DNA of 64,000 nucleotides from Sycobia sp. Sy_11. Its lineage: Eukaryota > Arthropoda > Insecta > Hymenoptera > Epichrysomallidae. Location of the stretch: positions 1,025,001 to 1,089,000 of the forward strand of contig JACCIC010000164.1 of assembly GCA_018907035.1 (NCBI GenBank), given 5' to 3'. The notes under the pieces are model-generated. The model saw nothing but the letters and a program-made list of their open reading frames with translations. It searched no databases and was not told the DNA's origin. The translations under genes and the position numbers were made by a program. Positions 49,649-62,040 of this stretch are shown here, in pieces. How positions within the stretch are numbered: position 1 is the stretch's first letter; every line of letters starts with the position of its first letter.

Positions 49649-49850
49649 TTTTTTTTATTTTATTTAGCACTGTTCTATTGATGATGTCGCGTAACAGCGT
49701 TCATAAGCGACGGAGGTATACGTCGTGCTTGTAAACGAAGCACATGTAAATTATTACAAAGACGCTTATGTCAATCGGCCGAGACCGGGCTTGGAGCTCG
49801 GATCACCGAAGTATAAGTCTCTCGCTCTAACGATCGAGTCTTCCTCAGCA
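49649..49850 (-). mobile_element. tRNA-derived SINE
   Basis: On the minus strand the head reads CTCGATCGTTAGAGCG, like a tRNA D-arm/A-box, then GACTTATACTTCGGTGATCC, like an anticodon arm, then GAGCTCCAAGCCCGG, like a decayed B-box (GAGTTCGAATCCCGG). The 3' end reads CAGTGCTAAATAAAATAAA followed by A9, an A-rich tail like that of many LINE-mobilised SINEs. The body between is about 110 bases and has no known family. Target duplications were not found. Confidence 0.55.
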
Positions 49851-50326
49851 TCGAATTTGAACTTGTTTTATCTCTCAACAAAATCTGAATTTTTTGCAAT
49901 TATGGAAATTGTGTAGCAGTTTTGGATCGAACTATTTAAAGCACGTTTTGGGAATTTAGATGTCGTATGCACTATTATCGGAGGTAATCAGAATTAATAA
50001 ACACGACCGACACGAATTGACAATAACTGCGAATTAGATAAGAACAGCCAATTATAACAGCCAAAGATTACAGCCAATTAAAATAAGAACCAAAATTATA
50101 ATTTTACTCCGTTTAATTTCTATATAATTTGTAAATTAGCATGTCCCTTGTTTGTTCTGTTCAGTTGCGCCCTTGCTACACACGATGTATATTTAGTTTT
50201 CCAATAGTATAGTAATTGTAAAGCTCCTTTGATTCGCTGCCTTGGAAACGAGAAAAATTAACCAGAATTTTAAGCAATGTTGCATTTATATGATTTTATG
50301 ATTTGTGACTAAAAGAAATGATATGA

Positions 50327-50599
50327 TAAATCCATTAATAAATATTTATATTAGTCTTACAGTCCAATTAATTAAATTAAAAATTAATACATAACAATAT
50401 CAATATATATTTATATCAATACTAATACATATCAATATATAATTAATTGAAAATTATAATGACAGTCAGACTGGCCTTGTTTAAAATCATCCCCGTAGAC
50501 TAACCTGAAATAAAAATGTATTAGCTGAAAAAAAATTTTTATTAGTAAAGTGCAATCTGACTGTTCCCTATCACTTGATATGTATTAGTATTGATATAA

Positions 50600-50641
<42 letters not shown>

Positions 50642-50722
50642 TGATATTGTTATGTATTAATTTTTAATTTATTTAATTGGACTATAAGACCAATAAAAAT
50701 ATTTATTAATTTATCTAAATAG
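50327..50722. mobile_element. Hairpin MITE-like element
   Basis: A nearly complete palindrome of about 0.4 kb. The outer stretch AGTCCAATTAATTAAATTAA (50361-50380) recurs inverted at about 50669-50688, and TATCAATACTAATACATATC near 50415 recurs inverted near 50574-50595. The centre carries unpaired sequence and one arm has been expanded by an (AT)n array. It has no coding capacity, so it fits a non-autonomous foldback MITE. Confidence 0.7.
50602..50639. repeat. (AT)n microsatellite
   Basis: AT array inserted in the right arm of the hairpin MITE-like element. Confidence 0.97.
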
Positions 50723-53700
50723 AGTCGACATAAACACAATTAAAGTATGATTAATCCAGGTGATAAAATTTGAAATTGGTTAGGAGCTTTGATATTCTAA
50801 GATTGCAGCATTGCTTTTTAGTCAAACTTTTTCGGTCGATTCCAAAGCTGATTCCAGATGAATGATTTAAAAGATTTAACAACTGTGGTTGGCAAAGTGT
50901 TCTTGAAAAAAATTATTCTTTACTTACAATTTTTACTATATGGTTCGATTATTTGTTTATTCTATTGACAATATAAAACATCAAACTTGTTAGCAATTTG
51001 TCACCTACTCAACGTTTATACTAACCAAAATCTATTTATGTTATAAAAAACTAGTAAATAAAAAAAATAGACAAAATTATTATATATATATATATTGATA
51101 TCAAAGTAGATCATCGTAGTTTACTAATACAGGTCGAATTCGTGCAACTTGTGATGAGTACGTGCTGATCGTGTTTAATTAACGCGAACGCAATTACGAA
51201 ACCGCTCAGGCGTGAAATTGAGCATAGTTGGTAAAAATCCTATCGCATTTTCTCTTTAAATCATGGTCATTTCCTATACCAACTCCGTGCTATTAATGGG
51301 CTACTTGCATTAGTGCGGTAAATACTTTATCTCCAGAATCCTGAACGAGTGTTATCTCTGGTTTTCGCTCACTTTCTCTCTCCCTCTCTCTTCTGTTCAT
51401 TTTCTCTTGATAAATCAATATATTGTGCGTATGGACACTATTGAAGAGCTCGATGCCTGTCAGTTTAGGACACGCGTGATGGTGTACAAGATCTTCGTTA
51501 TTTTTCACTTTTTTATTAAAGCGAAAGACAATTGGTTCAATAGCGCAGTTATAACTTCACATTTTGGAAAAAAATTCTTTTAATTACAAGCACGCATAGC
51601 TGTACCAAGCTTTATCGTTTCAGAAACATCCGAGAAAGTCATAAATGAAACTCATTTGTTTACATACCTCAAAAACCAAATAGAATGTAAATATTTTGCG
51701 ACCAGGTAAATATTAATTATAAATGATTAATATTTATAGAATATAATTAATAATTATAAATGCTTAATATTTGAAAAATTATACAGAATTATTCTGCGAC
51801 AATTTTGAGTATTATATATTTTATAAATATAATGAATTAGCGGCGGTCAATGCCGTCTTAAAATATTTTCGAGATGAATTTTGAAAAACTTTAAAAAGCA
51901 GTTTTACTGTAAAAGCTTCACATCTGTCGTAATCGTAACCGATTTTATTTCGATGATAACAAAAAAAAAGTGAAAAAAAATAACTGAAGTTTAATTGCCA
52001 ATTTAATTTTATTCACAGTTAGGGATACTGTATGAGAACCAGTCTTTTCCAGTATTATTACAGCCAAGTAGTAATTTAAATTGGAAATAAGGCTATAAAT
52101 AGGCGAAAAAGTTATCTCGGCACGTTCGAAACATGTGACCATAAACGGATCGCTGACCGTAATTAAACTCGTTGTCCGTCGATCGGCCTTCCCCTGCGCG
52201 TAATCACAATCAGCGACCCATTATAAGTTTTTTCTTCTACTTACTGGAGCTCCGAATTTTCAAAGTTTATCGCCTAAGCGAACCACAGTTCTTTTGCGAC
52301 AGACAGCAAGTGTGTTAAATTGGCGCGCGACCGTTGTCCGAAACTAGTGTGATTTTTGCACAAGGGTACGTTTTGTAAAGCGTTTGACTTCGTATGCATT
52401 AGTATGATTTCACGTGCTTTGTATTGCAGGAGATAAATCTACGTATGCAAATTGTGCATTCTCGGTGATGATTTGCATAGGAGTATATAATGAATAAGAT
52501 AGCCAAGTGCCATAGCATGCACTTTCCAAGCTGCCATAGAGTCCAGTCGTCGACGTCGGTTACAAGAATATCCCTTGCTCAGGACTTAGGACTAACAGCG
52601 AAAGTTTGTTTATATCTGGAACCTCGCCTAAAAACAGATTTGTTTACAAGGGTACTGGAATTGTCGAAGTAAACAGTAAAGAGACCTTTAGTACAACGTT
52701 CTCAACAGTATTATTCCTATTATATTAATTTTTGTTTAAATTAATAGAAATAAATTTTACTTGTTATTTTATAGATTTGTTGGATTCTTTGTTCAATCAC
52801 TGAGTGGAAGTTTTTTTCGTATTTTTCTACATGAAATATTTGTTTATTTGATATTAATTCTAAATTATTATGCATTTATTGCCTTTATCCAATTACACAT
52901 TTCTATATTCCTGATGTCACTTTACAGTTCTGTTATATAACCAAAACGATCATGTTTTCACCAATTACCCTGAAATAATTCTAGTAAAGACAGTACTTGA
53001 AAATTACTAAAACATTATGTTCCTTTCTTATTATCTAAGACTAGAGAAATTCGTTGAATCATGCTGTAGGCATTAAAACATTAGGTGCTATGTTTAAAAT
53101 CCAAACATAACATAAAAATTGCCTCGTCAAGGTGAGTTGTTTACGTTCGGGTCCCAGTATAGATGTAAGATGTAACAGGTACTTGAAAGTAGCCTGTGGC
53201 CATCGCCGTCGACCGATCTCTTTATAAAAGAGTCAGAAAAATACTAACGTACTGTTGTTTAAATATCCAAATAGATCTTCTGCGTTTGAAAACAGACGTC
53301 ACTATCTATTATTTCACTACTGATTTAACGTTCTAGTAAGGTGTGACTAAATTTAATCCTTAGATTTTTGTAAAGTAGTTTTCTTAGAAAATTGGACATA
53401 AAGTCATTCAAGCTTTGAAAATAAAAAAATGCAAATTTTATGATAAAGAACTGCAGATATACTTTGAGAGTCGTTTTTATTTTTTGTTATATTCTTTTAA
53501 AAAATCTCGAAAACAAGTCTAAAATCGGAAGACCTCAATGATTTTTACACGTATATTGCGAGGTAATTTTGATGAACCACCTGTTGATTAAGTTAGTAAT
53601 TGATTAAGTGGCGCACATTCTTCTGTATAAATTGTTCGCACCGCATCCCCTAAGTATAATGCGCAGTTTAAAGCTACACTGGAGCATCGAACAGCGCACT

Positions 53701-54459
53701 CGATAGTTCGATTGTTTTGCTAGAGCTATTTCACTGTAGCGGTCTAGCTAATTAGCTGAGTTTAAACCGCTGCAAATTTCAAAGCAGAATCTCACTCGCT
53801 TCAAAATTTATTACATTTAGCTGTCGTTGCAATGCATAAACTTGACCACTAAACCTATTTCTTATTTTTTGTGCTTTCCAATTAACACATAAGGGTTGCA
53901 GCGCATAAGTCTCGCTCACCGATTTTATTGCTTTCTCCGGCTTTTCTTTGCCTAAGTTTAGTTTTTAAGTCTGATCATTCTTTATTCTAAATTTAAATTA
54001 AACTATTAAGCTATTGCGTTCTCTCTTTTTGTTTGATTCTTTATTTGTATTTTTGTTTTTTCCCACTTATTGACTGGAATTTTTTCTACCTTAGCGTACC
54101 TATATTACATAGATTTTCCCTTTTATAATAATAAAAGTTGTTATTTGTTTTAATCCTAACCACCTACAATTTACCTTTATCCTCTGACCAGAACAATATA
54201 TAAATCTTTTACATGTAATTCCATATTTCCTTTTATTTTTTTTTTTAATTTTCACTTATTTAACATGCCTAAGTGAATGTTTAGAAATGTATAGAATTTT
54301 ACAAACTATTTAATATAATTGTGATTTACCAAAGGAGAAAAGAATTCCTCAACAAAATACGACCTAACAAGAATATAAAATTATATGTAGTCAATTTCAA
54401 AAATGAATCCTTTTATATGACTTTTTATCCAATTATAAAATGAAATTATGGAAAAATAG
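50723..54459. other. Intergenic DNA without a recognised gene
   Basis: Mostly AT-rich, with mixed-composition patches near 51110-51210, 52140-52320, 53140-53220 and 53640-53770. I see no coding or RNA gene. Confidence 0.6.
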
Positions 54460-55345
54460 TTAATTATATTGTTCCTGACAGCCATGAGAGGATTGCGGGC
54501 CACGAGCATACTTCGGCGGATAGGCGTTTCAGCGCATAAAGGAAAAAAAAAAGGATGCGTAAACCCTGTGCGTGCAATGTATTAAGGACATTGTGGCCAT
54601 ATTTTGTGAGGGCAATATTTAAAGGATGTTGTCGCCGCAGCTTTATATTTGTTTGTTTGGCACTTTCTCCTCTCCAACGGCTGGCTACAGCTGATAATAG
54701 GAGTTGAACGCGGGGCGAAGGGACAGCCACGAATTCTCTTCGCGGACGCCTGGTCACGAAACGCGCTGTCCCGATGGCTCTCTACAAGACCTAGAGCGAA
54801 TGCGGCGTGGCGCAGTCTTGCTCGTGAATGCCGGGTCATTAGAAAAAAGGGGCGTTTTATAGGTTTATTAGTTGACGACGGTATTTAAAATAAGATATAC
54901 ATATATTTCTATTAGATTGTATAAACGCTGTTCCTGGCGTAGGTTTTTTCCTCGAGGGGTTTTCCCTGCGTCACAGGTGAAAATCTGGGCGAATGCGGGA
55001 ACAGTAGAGGCAATTAATGTACAGACTGTCCACGGCTATAGAGTCCGCACGTGGAGGAAAGAGGGCCCTTGGCCGCGCGGTTATGACCCCCGCGCCGCAG
55101 CCGGCGCGGGTTTGGACCGAGACGCAATAAAACAGCTGCACGACAAATGTTTGGCTCGCAAAGGGATGTGCAATTTAGAAAGCTCGAAGCCCTATTGGTT
55201 CAATATATTTTTTAATACCGATATTCGTATATCACAAGGACTCGGGAAAGGGGAAGTTTCGAGCTGCTCGACAGCCATCTACGCGAAACACCGGACTCTT
55301 TTCGGCAGTCTTAATTTTGTCTCGAGGTCGTATACTTCGAGATAA
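54460..55345. promoter_or_regulatory. GC-richer intergenic block (possible regulatory region)
   Basis: About 0.9 kb of mixed composition with CpG, standing between AT-rich flanks. Open frames on both strands (for example 54872-55345 plus) resemble no known family. It could be an enhancer, an upstream exon of the neprilysin-like gene (13 kb away), or a decayed repeat. Confidence 0.25.
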
Positions 55346-57901
55346 CTGTAGAGCATTTTTTAAATATATTCGTCATTCCCAAAACTTGCTGTTTTTCTTT
55401 GTTTTTTCCTGCTAACTGACACTATTTTACTTACGTTTAACTTGGCAATTATTCCAGGATTTATTCCTTTTAAATTCATCTTTTATTATTATTCAATAAA
55501 GATATTGTAAATATTGAAACCATTATATCGTCATAACTCCGGTTGCGATTTCGCTCAGGAGAGCGACTACATATATATTTCCTATTGTTTGTTAATAAAC
55601 GAGCATTGTGTACATATATTTAATAGTAATACATTGAAAACAAGTATTGTTTACAAAAAAGAGTAAATAATAATGAGTATCTAAAGAAAATATGTACCTA
55701 ATGAAAAGGCATTTGGTTGGACAATGAAAAACGGTTTATGCGTTCATCGATGTTTTTTAGTTAAAAATATTAGGCGATTAATTTTATATTCAAAGTACGC
55801 TTTTTCATATTTAGATGAAATACAAAAGTGTAAAATATGCGCAGAAGTACTCTAATACGATTACGTATTGAACGAGTAGTAATGTAGTAGAAATAGTCAG
55901 CCAACTGTGGAATGCGAGCGACGGGAGGAAGGAGTGTTCACGAGGGGCTAGAACCATAAAGTGCACCGTTAAGTTACCGCTTTCGAAGCATTTCACGTCA
56001 CTTCGATGAATAAGGGACCTGATGAGCAACTTCAATCATTCGTCGCGTATGTGTACACATGCATACTTTATGAAAATCGGCCCCCGTAATTAAGGGTGTA
56101 AAATTGTAGTAGATGCACCATTTTAACGTGACTGGAGCACATATTATCGTACTTCCTATTCTTATTGGAGTTGGAAAACTTCTGTCTTGAGATCTGCAAT
56201 AGTAAATATATTTATACATGCAACTATAAAAATGTAAATATTAGGGGACTGGTATGCGTCAAATATTCCCAAATCGCGCCAAAATAAACAATTTTAATTA
56301 ATTTGTTAAGTATAATTATTAAATATTCAAAAAGGCCAGTGTGCCAAAAAAATTCAATATACGAGTATTCAATATTAATAATCTGATCACTCGGTAACAA
56401 AAACGAGCTTCAAGTGAATAAAATTTCTATATATATAACTGCACATACTTTCGGTTCAATGCTCGACATACGAAAACAAGGTATATTAACTTAAAACGCA
56501 CGTTTTTGCCCACATTGACATTTTATCAATATAACGATCATCTTAATTAATTGAAATAGATCAAATTTTTTGTTGTTGCAGTCGCATTATCGTGGCATGA
56601 AAAAGAAATTTAAATTCAGTATTTACAGTTTCGTAATTAATTACAACATTAGTGTACATGATCAAAAATGTAAATTTGTGTTATTAAAAAATGTGTCTTA
56701 TGAAACTTTACTACTAATAGAAAATCTGATTCTTCAATATAAATTCTGTTCAAATATAATAATTACAAATTAGGCAAATCAATTTTTTCACTTATTTGAA
56801 GCTACCAACCCGCATCTCTCTTTTGCCCATACTATAAAAATGCGTACGCACGTTACAATAAAATATTATTTTATAAGAATATTGTTCTTTGTGGTTTTAA
56901 ATAATCACATCACTAAATAACTACTTTTAGTGATCTATTTATACTGCTATTACTAAAAAATTAGTATTAGGACAAAAAATTATACGTTAGAATAATGTAT
57001 TACATAGTTTTCTTTAAGTAAACGTTTTATAAATCTAGGCTTGGAATAAAGAATATTATTATATACAGATACTCTAATACTTCTTTAAGTATCACGCATA
57101 TGATTATACTAATTATTTAACAATTCAGAAATCAGGAAGAATTTACATAATAATTTTGTGGAAAGGTATAAAGATAATAACTAATTTTATGCGATTTTTT
57201 GTAATGCGATTTTTTGTAAATTGCTATAAATGACACGTCATATAAATAAGATATATTACTAAATAAACAAGAGGAAGATATTTTAAATTGTGATAGTAGA
57301 ACTTAATTAGAATTAATAGAAAATCTACAACATTAAGGTGAAGGTTTAAAAACAAAACTATAGTTAAAAATATAAATATTTTGCAAATTCATATTCTTGT
57401 ATTTTTGGAAAAATATGTTTTTCAACTTAATTGACTATTTGAGATATATAATTTAATTCTAACATAAAAATATTAGAAATTGCAGAGAACTCCTATATTC
57501 TAAAAATTAAAAACATAAACCATATCAAAATTTTGTATGAAAAAAAATATGTAAGAGTTAATATTAGGTGAAGATATATGTTTCATAGAATTAAATTATT
57601 TAAATTTTTCTATTTTAAAAAGATTATTTTATTTATAATAACAAATGTTGTATATAGGAAAATAAACATTTTCAAGAAATTTAAATAATTGACATAAAAT
57701 GACATTAAAATTATCAACCGAAACTGACGAGCGGATAAAATAGAGAATATTTTTAAAATATTTTATTTATAATGAAAAATCTTTTATTATAAAAAATTAA
57801 AACGTTACGAGTAATATAAATATTTACATGTTAATTAGGTATAATTAAATGTCAATATTATTAAAGCTTGACGCAGGAGTGAATAAGGGGATCCTCTCTT
57901 A

Positions 57902-57957
<56 letters not shown>

Positions 57958-60131
57958 TTCAATACCACTATAAATAATAAATTTATTTTTTACTTTGTAA
58001 ATTTTATATGTAGAAATGAATATATCACCTAAGGCTATGCATTTAAATGAGAAGACTATTAGATTGAATTTTTAGTGTAGAATTTTGCATGTTTATTTTG
58101 ATTAATGCATCTCAAATACAAATATAGGTAAATATTTTTATTTAGTATAAATTAACATTAAATAAATACTAAATTATATAATCAACGTGTAAGAATAGAA
58201 TATTCTATATAAATAATCCCTTCGATTTGTTTAATGCTTCAGAACATTTAGAAAAATTTGATACATACAAATATCAGATTTTCTATAGAATATAATACAT
58301 GTAAATTAATTTCTTAGCTTTCAGATTAATAAAGTCTATAATTTGCAATACTTTGGTCTTATTAAAATTCAGATAGTCATGTTTAAAAATGTTGAGCATA
58401 TGCATGATGTTCGTAAAAATTGACGAATAATGAATAAAATGGGTCATAATTGTTGAAATGTAAATTATAATGTAGATATAACAAGTATAATGAAATTTAA
58501 CAATAAAAGAGTTTTATTCTCATATAAGTGCAATGCTCAATGTAATATTATAGTTTTTAAGTTCACTTTAGGTATATAGGTTTGTTTATATAACGTATTA
58601 CAGTTCGTTTTTTTAAATCTTTTTTTAATTCTTAATTTCTTTTAGAAAATATATAAAATAAATAACGACGCACTCCTTCTGACAAGAATTATCAATAAAT
58701 TAAAAATGTACATAGACTTTCGTTTGCATATTTTCAGGGGGCAACACCTTTGTAGGATTTTAAAGAAATGGTTACGCTGTTTTTATTGAAATCATGTTTG
58801 ACTATCCTAAAAACAATATCCAATGTTTTTGAACTCTGAGTACGGATTACTTCTACACTATTCTAAAGATTACTTGGAAATTTCGACGTTACATTACAAA
58901 AACTTTAATTGTAAGTATATAGGAGTTTTTGAATTAAGTGTGTACTTTTTTCTAGATTGTTTATGGCTTATATTTTGTAAAAATTCGATTTACTTTTTAA
59001 AAAGTGCATTATTTTTACAAAAATTCTACTAAAAATCTCTACGTAATTCTAGTTAATAATATATGAATTAATAATATTCTTTGTTTTTATTTTATTTCTT
59101 ATAGTTTCTGAGAAATCCGTCTTCCTGTTTATACATCTGTAAAAAGTTGATTCAGAACATTCATTTTAGAAATATTACGCTATTTGACACAAACCGATAT
59201 AGAGTTAATAAACCTTCTAAAAACATCTATCGTTTTTTGTAAATAATAGTATAAGCATTTATGAAAGATAAGCCTTATATGCTCAATCGTTTCTAAGGTT
59301 CATTTAATAAAAACGAAAGTATTAAAAATTTTGACAATGCCTTTTTAATATCTTTAAGTATTACAACAGGGAAATATGTCAATGCATACAACTTTACATA
59401 GGCTTTAATACATTTAGGAACATTCTTTCTCGATGTAATTGAAATTTTTATATATTTTCTTTCATGAAACTTTCACTAAATTACCACTATTTTTTTCTTA
59501 CATGAATCGTATCTCTATTGAACTGTTGACTGTTTATAATATAAAAAAGCGTTGTATTTTGAAGCTTCTACTATCATTAGTAGATAAGATTTACAACGAT
59601 ACAATTATGAAACTGGTAGTATTTTTTCTATATTCGAGAAACTTAATAAATCAATTCGATTCGCTATATTATAAACTTTGGAAGCAATACTATGACTGTA
59701 TTATATCGATACAATTAATATATTTTTGAAATCTATATGAGAAACAAAACAAACAGTATAACAAACGTACTAAGCTTACTTTGCTAATAAATGATTTCTT
59801 ATTTCAAAAATACTCTGCTTTATTAATATTACATACATTATAAGATTCGTTCAAAAAAGAATAATTTAGATTTAATTCAAAGATATCACCATAAATATAT
59901 TTTTTTCTTTATTCCATATATTCGAGTGTAATTTTTTCTCTTCCTTTTTCGTTCGTTCACTAGACGCACACAGCACGACTATGTAAGTACGCTAAAATTA
60001 AATTCAGTCTTTCGTGAACATAATTTCTCTTTCACACATACCTTGCTCATATCTTCTATGTAAATGGATATTTCTATTTTCAATTGAAAATTAATAAAAA
60101 TAAATATGCGTTTCAAAGCTGCTATAAATTA
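55346..60131. other. AT-rich intergenic desert
   Basis: About 4.8 kb, extremely AT-rich from about 56200 onward, with one (AT)n array. No gene is seen. Confidence 0.65.
57903..57955. repeat. (AT)n microsatellite
   Basis: Uninterrupted AT array in the intergenic desert. Confidence 0.98.
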
Positions 60132-60956
60132 TTTATTTTTACATTTTTGAATTCTTAATACAGTTCATGACATAGAATCACGAGCTAAGCTAAAATCACA
60201 GAAGTATGCCATATTCATCGCACCTTCTTGCTTCGATCAGTTACATGATCGAGCAAAAATACAATAACAAAAAAAATGTATAAGCCATGTAATTAATACT
60301 TAGGTATTCTCTTCTTCTTAATCGTCGAATTAAAGTAGAATCATATATATATATATACACAATATCGCTATGGCTCAAGTAAGGTAATGACTAAGAATCT
60401 ACGAATAGATTCTAGTACTTAATGACTATCACATATTTACAAATTTTCACGATCGTCCTTTGTCTACAAAAAAAGAACAAGAAAATCAGAAATAATATAG
60501 AACATCAACAGAAAAGTTAAATATATCAACTCGCAAAAATCCATATTCGTCGAGATGTTAAAGTCACGTGTACGTAAATGGAATCAGTTGGGTAAAAAGT
60601 CGCATGCAATTAAAAAAAAAAAAATTAAAATAAACCAAATAAAAAATCCGCTTATTTTATGTTTTCTGTATAACGTAGATGTTTTTGAAAATGATTAAAA
60701 TCATCAATCGAAACAAATTTCAATACAAGTTTCCAGAATAAAAGAAAGCATAAGATTCTCGTTCGTCTTTCGAAACTGGCGCGCTAGACGCAGACCAGTC
60801 CGCGCGGCCGCGCATTATCATCCGTCAGGGAATATCTTGGGCGGGCGCGCGGTTCCACGGGGCGGAGATTCAAACGACAAACGCGCGGCACGTCTCTGCG
60901 CAGCGGAATCTGTTCCACGCGGGGGCCGTCCTCTACTCCGGCCCCTTGAGCAAATT
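60132..60956 (-). other. Rim2: Probable 3' untranslated region of the Rim2-like gene
   Basis: Sequence directly after the stop. The first 170 bases are GC-rich (to about 60780), then AT-rich. A minus-strand AATAAA at 60137-60132 is a plausible poly(A) signal, which would give a UTR of about 0.8 kb. The end point is a guess. Confidence 0.35.
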
Positions 60957-61258
60957 CTAGGCGAGCTCGCGCTTGGCCTTGGCCTCCGCGTAAAACTGCG
61001 TCGTGCTCTGCATCGAGCTGGTGCCACTGCTGGCCTTGCCGCCGGTCATCGGGCCCGCCTGGTACTGACTGGTCAGTATGTAGACGACCGCTTCGTACGT
61101 CGCCATCATTATCGCGGTGTTCGGGATCTGGCGTACGAGCTGCGTGACGAGGCCCCGGTAGAGGCCGCGCGGGCCCTCCTCCGCGATTATCGTGTTCGTC
61201 GTCTGCCAGAAGCGCTGGTACTTGGTGCCCTCCTCGCGCAGACGGGTTCGCACCACCT
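60957..61258 (-). CDS. Rim2: Mitochondrial pyrimidine nucleotide carrier, last coding exon (partial gene)
   Basis: This is the third repeat of a solute carrier family 25 protein of the mitochondrial inner membrane. It reads (E)[19 protein letters not shown], then [10 protein letters not shown] (the carrier EG...YRG motif), then [20 protein letters not shown]. The [10 protein letters not shown] and [10 protein letters not shown] blocks are characteristic of SLC25A33/SLC25A36 and Drosophila Rim2, which move pyrimidine (deoxy)nucleotides into mitochondria. The acceptor is GCGTTACAG; a second AG two bases on leaves 61256 as an alternative edge, but 61258 restores the Glu of the PxE carrier signature. 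The stop is TAG at 60959-60957. A Ser/Gly/Gln-rich tail of about 35 residues follows the last membrane helix. Earlier exons must lie beyond 64000. Confidence 0.9.
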
Positions 61259-61505
61259 CTGTAACGCAAAAAAAAAATAATAATTAATCAGTGCTTCAGC
61301 TATAGGGAAACTACTTTCTAGAATAATATATATTTTGATTGATCGCTAGTTAAAGTTGACTATTTTGTTTTGCGAAACAAAATATTTGTTTAAACGTTGT
61401 GTTATTCAAATTTTGTTAAGTAAATTATTTTCTTAATAAGATGTCGATCGACCTCTTATACCGATTGAGTAAAAAGTAGTCTGTTTTAAAGATATTTATA
61501 TACGT

Positions 61506-61926
61506 AAACATTAAATTATTGCAAATTTCATTTAATCTTTTATTTACGTCTATTTTACATTACTGCAAATATCCAAGTAGTCTCGTCCAGCCATTTGCAA
61601 ATGATAGACCGTTTAAAAAATTTCAACACCAAAAATTATGAATAAAATTTTTAAATTTCCTTATTTTCACAGGGCTTAACGAATCCCTATGAGATTTTCC
61701 AGCAATATAGAATACATGTAAAATAACATAATTCATTACAATTACAATAGTTTAATTCACAAATACAATACTATTGTCAACTTTATTATTAACACCACCC
61801 CTTAAAAGGGCTCTCGAAATTTTTACAGAATTTCTATGATACTATATATGAACATTAAATTAGTGCAAACTTTAGTTAATCATGCTCATTATTTACAACT
61901 ATTCTACATTAGTGCAAAATATCAAG
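61506..61926 (+). repeat. Diverged direct repeat
   Basis: About 75 bases at 61506-61579 recur at 61851-61926, sharing AACATTAAATTA.TGCAAA, TATTTAC and TACATTA.TGCAAA. Confidence 0.5.
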
Positions 61927-61975
61927 TAAATTCATAAAATTATACGATAATAAGAATGTTTTAAAAATTCTATCA

Positions 61976-61978
<3 letters not shown>

Positions 61979-62037
<59 letters not shown>
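61979..62037. repeat. (AT)n microsatellite
   Basis: Uninterrupted AT array in the Rim2-like intron. Confidence 0.98.

Positions 62038-62040
<3 letters not shown>

Noticed and set aside
54872..55345. Plus-strand frame of 157 codons
   Set aside because: No known domain and no splice or expression evidence; kept only as a possible regulatory block.
60784..61280. Long frames overlapping the Rim2-like exon on both strands
   Set aside because: They are shadows of a GC-rich coding exon in other frames; only the frame ending at 60957 matches the carrier family.
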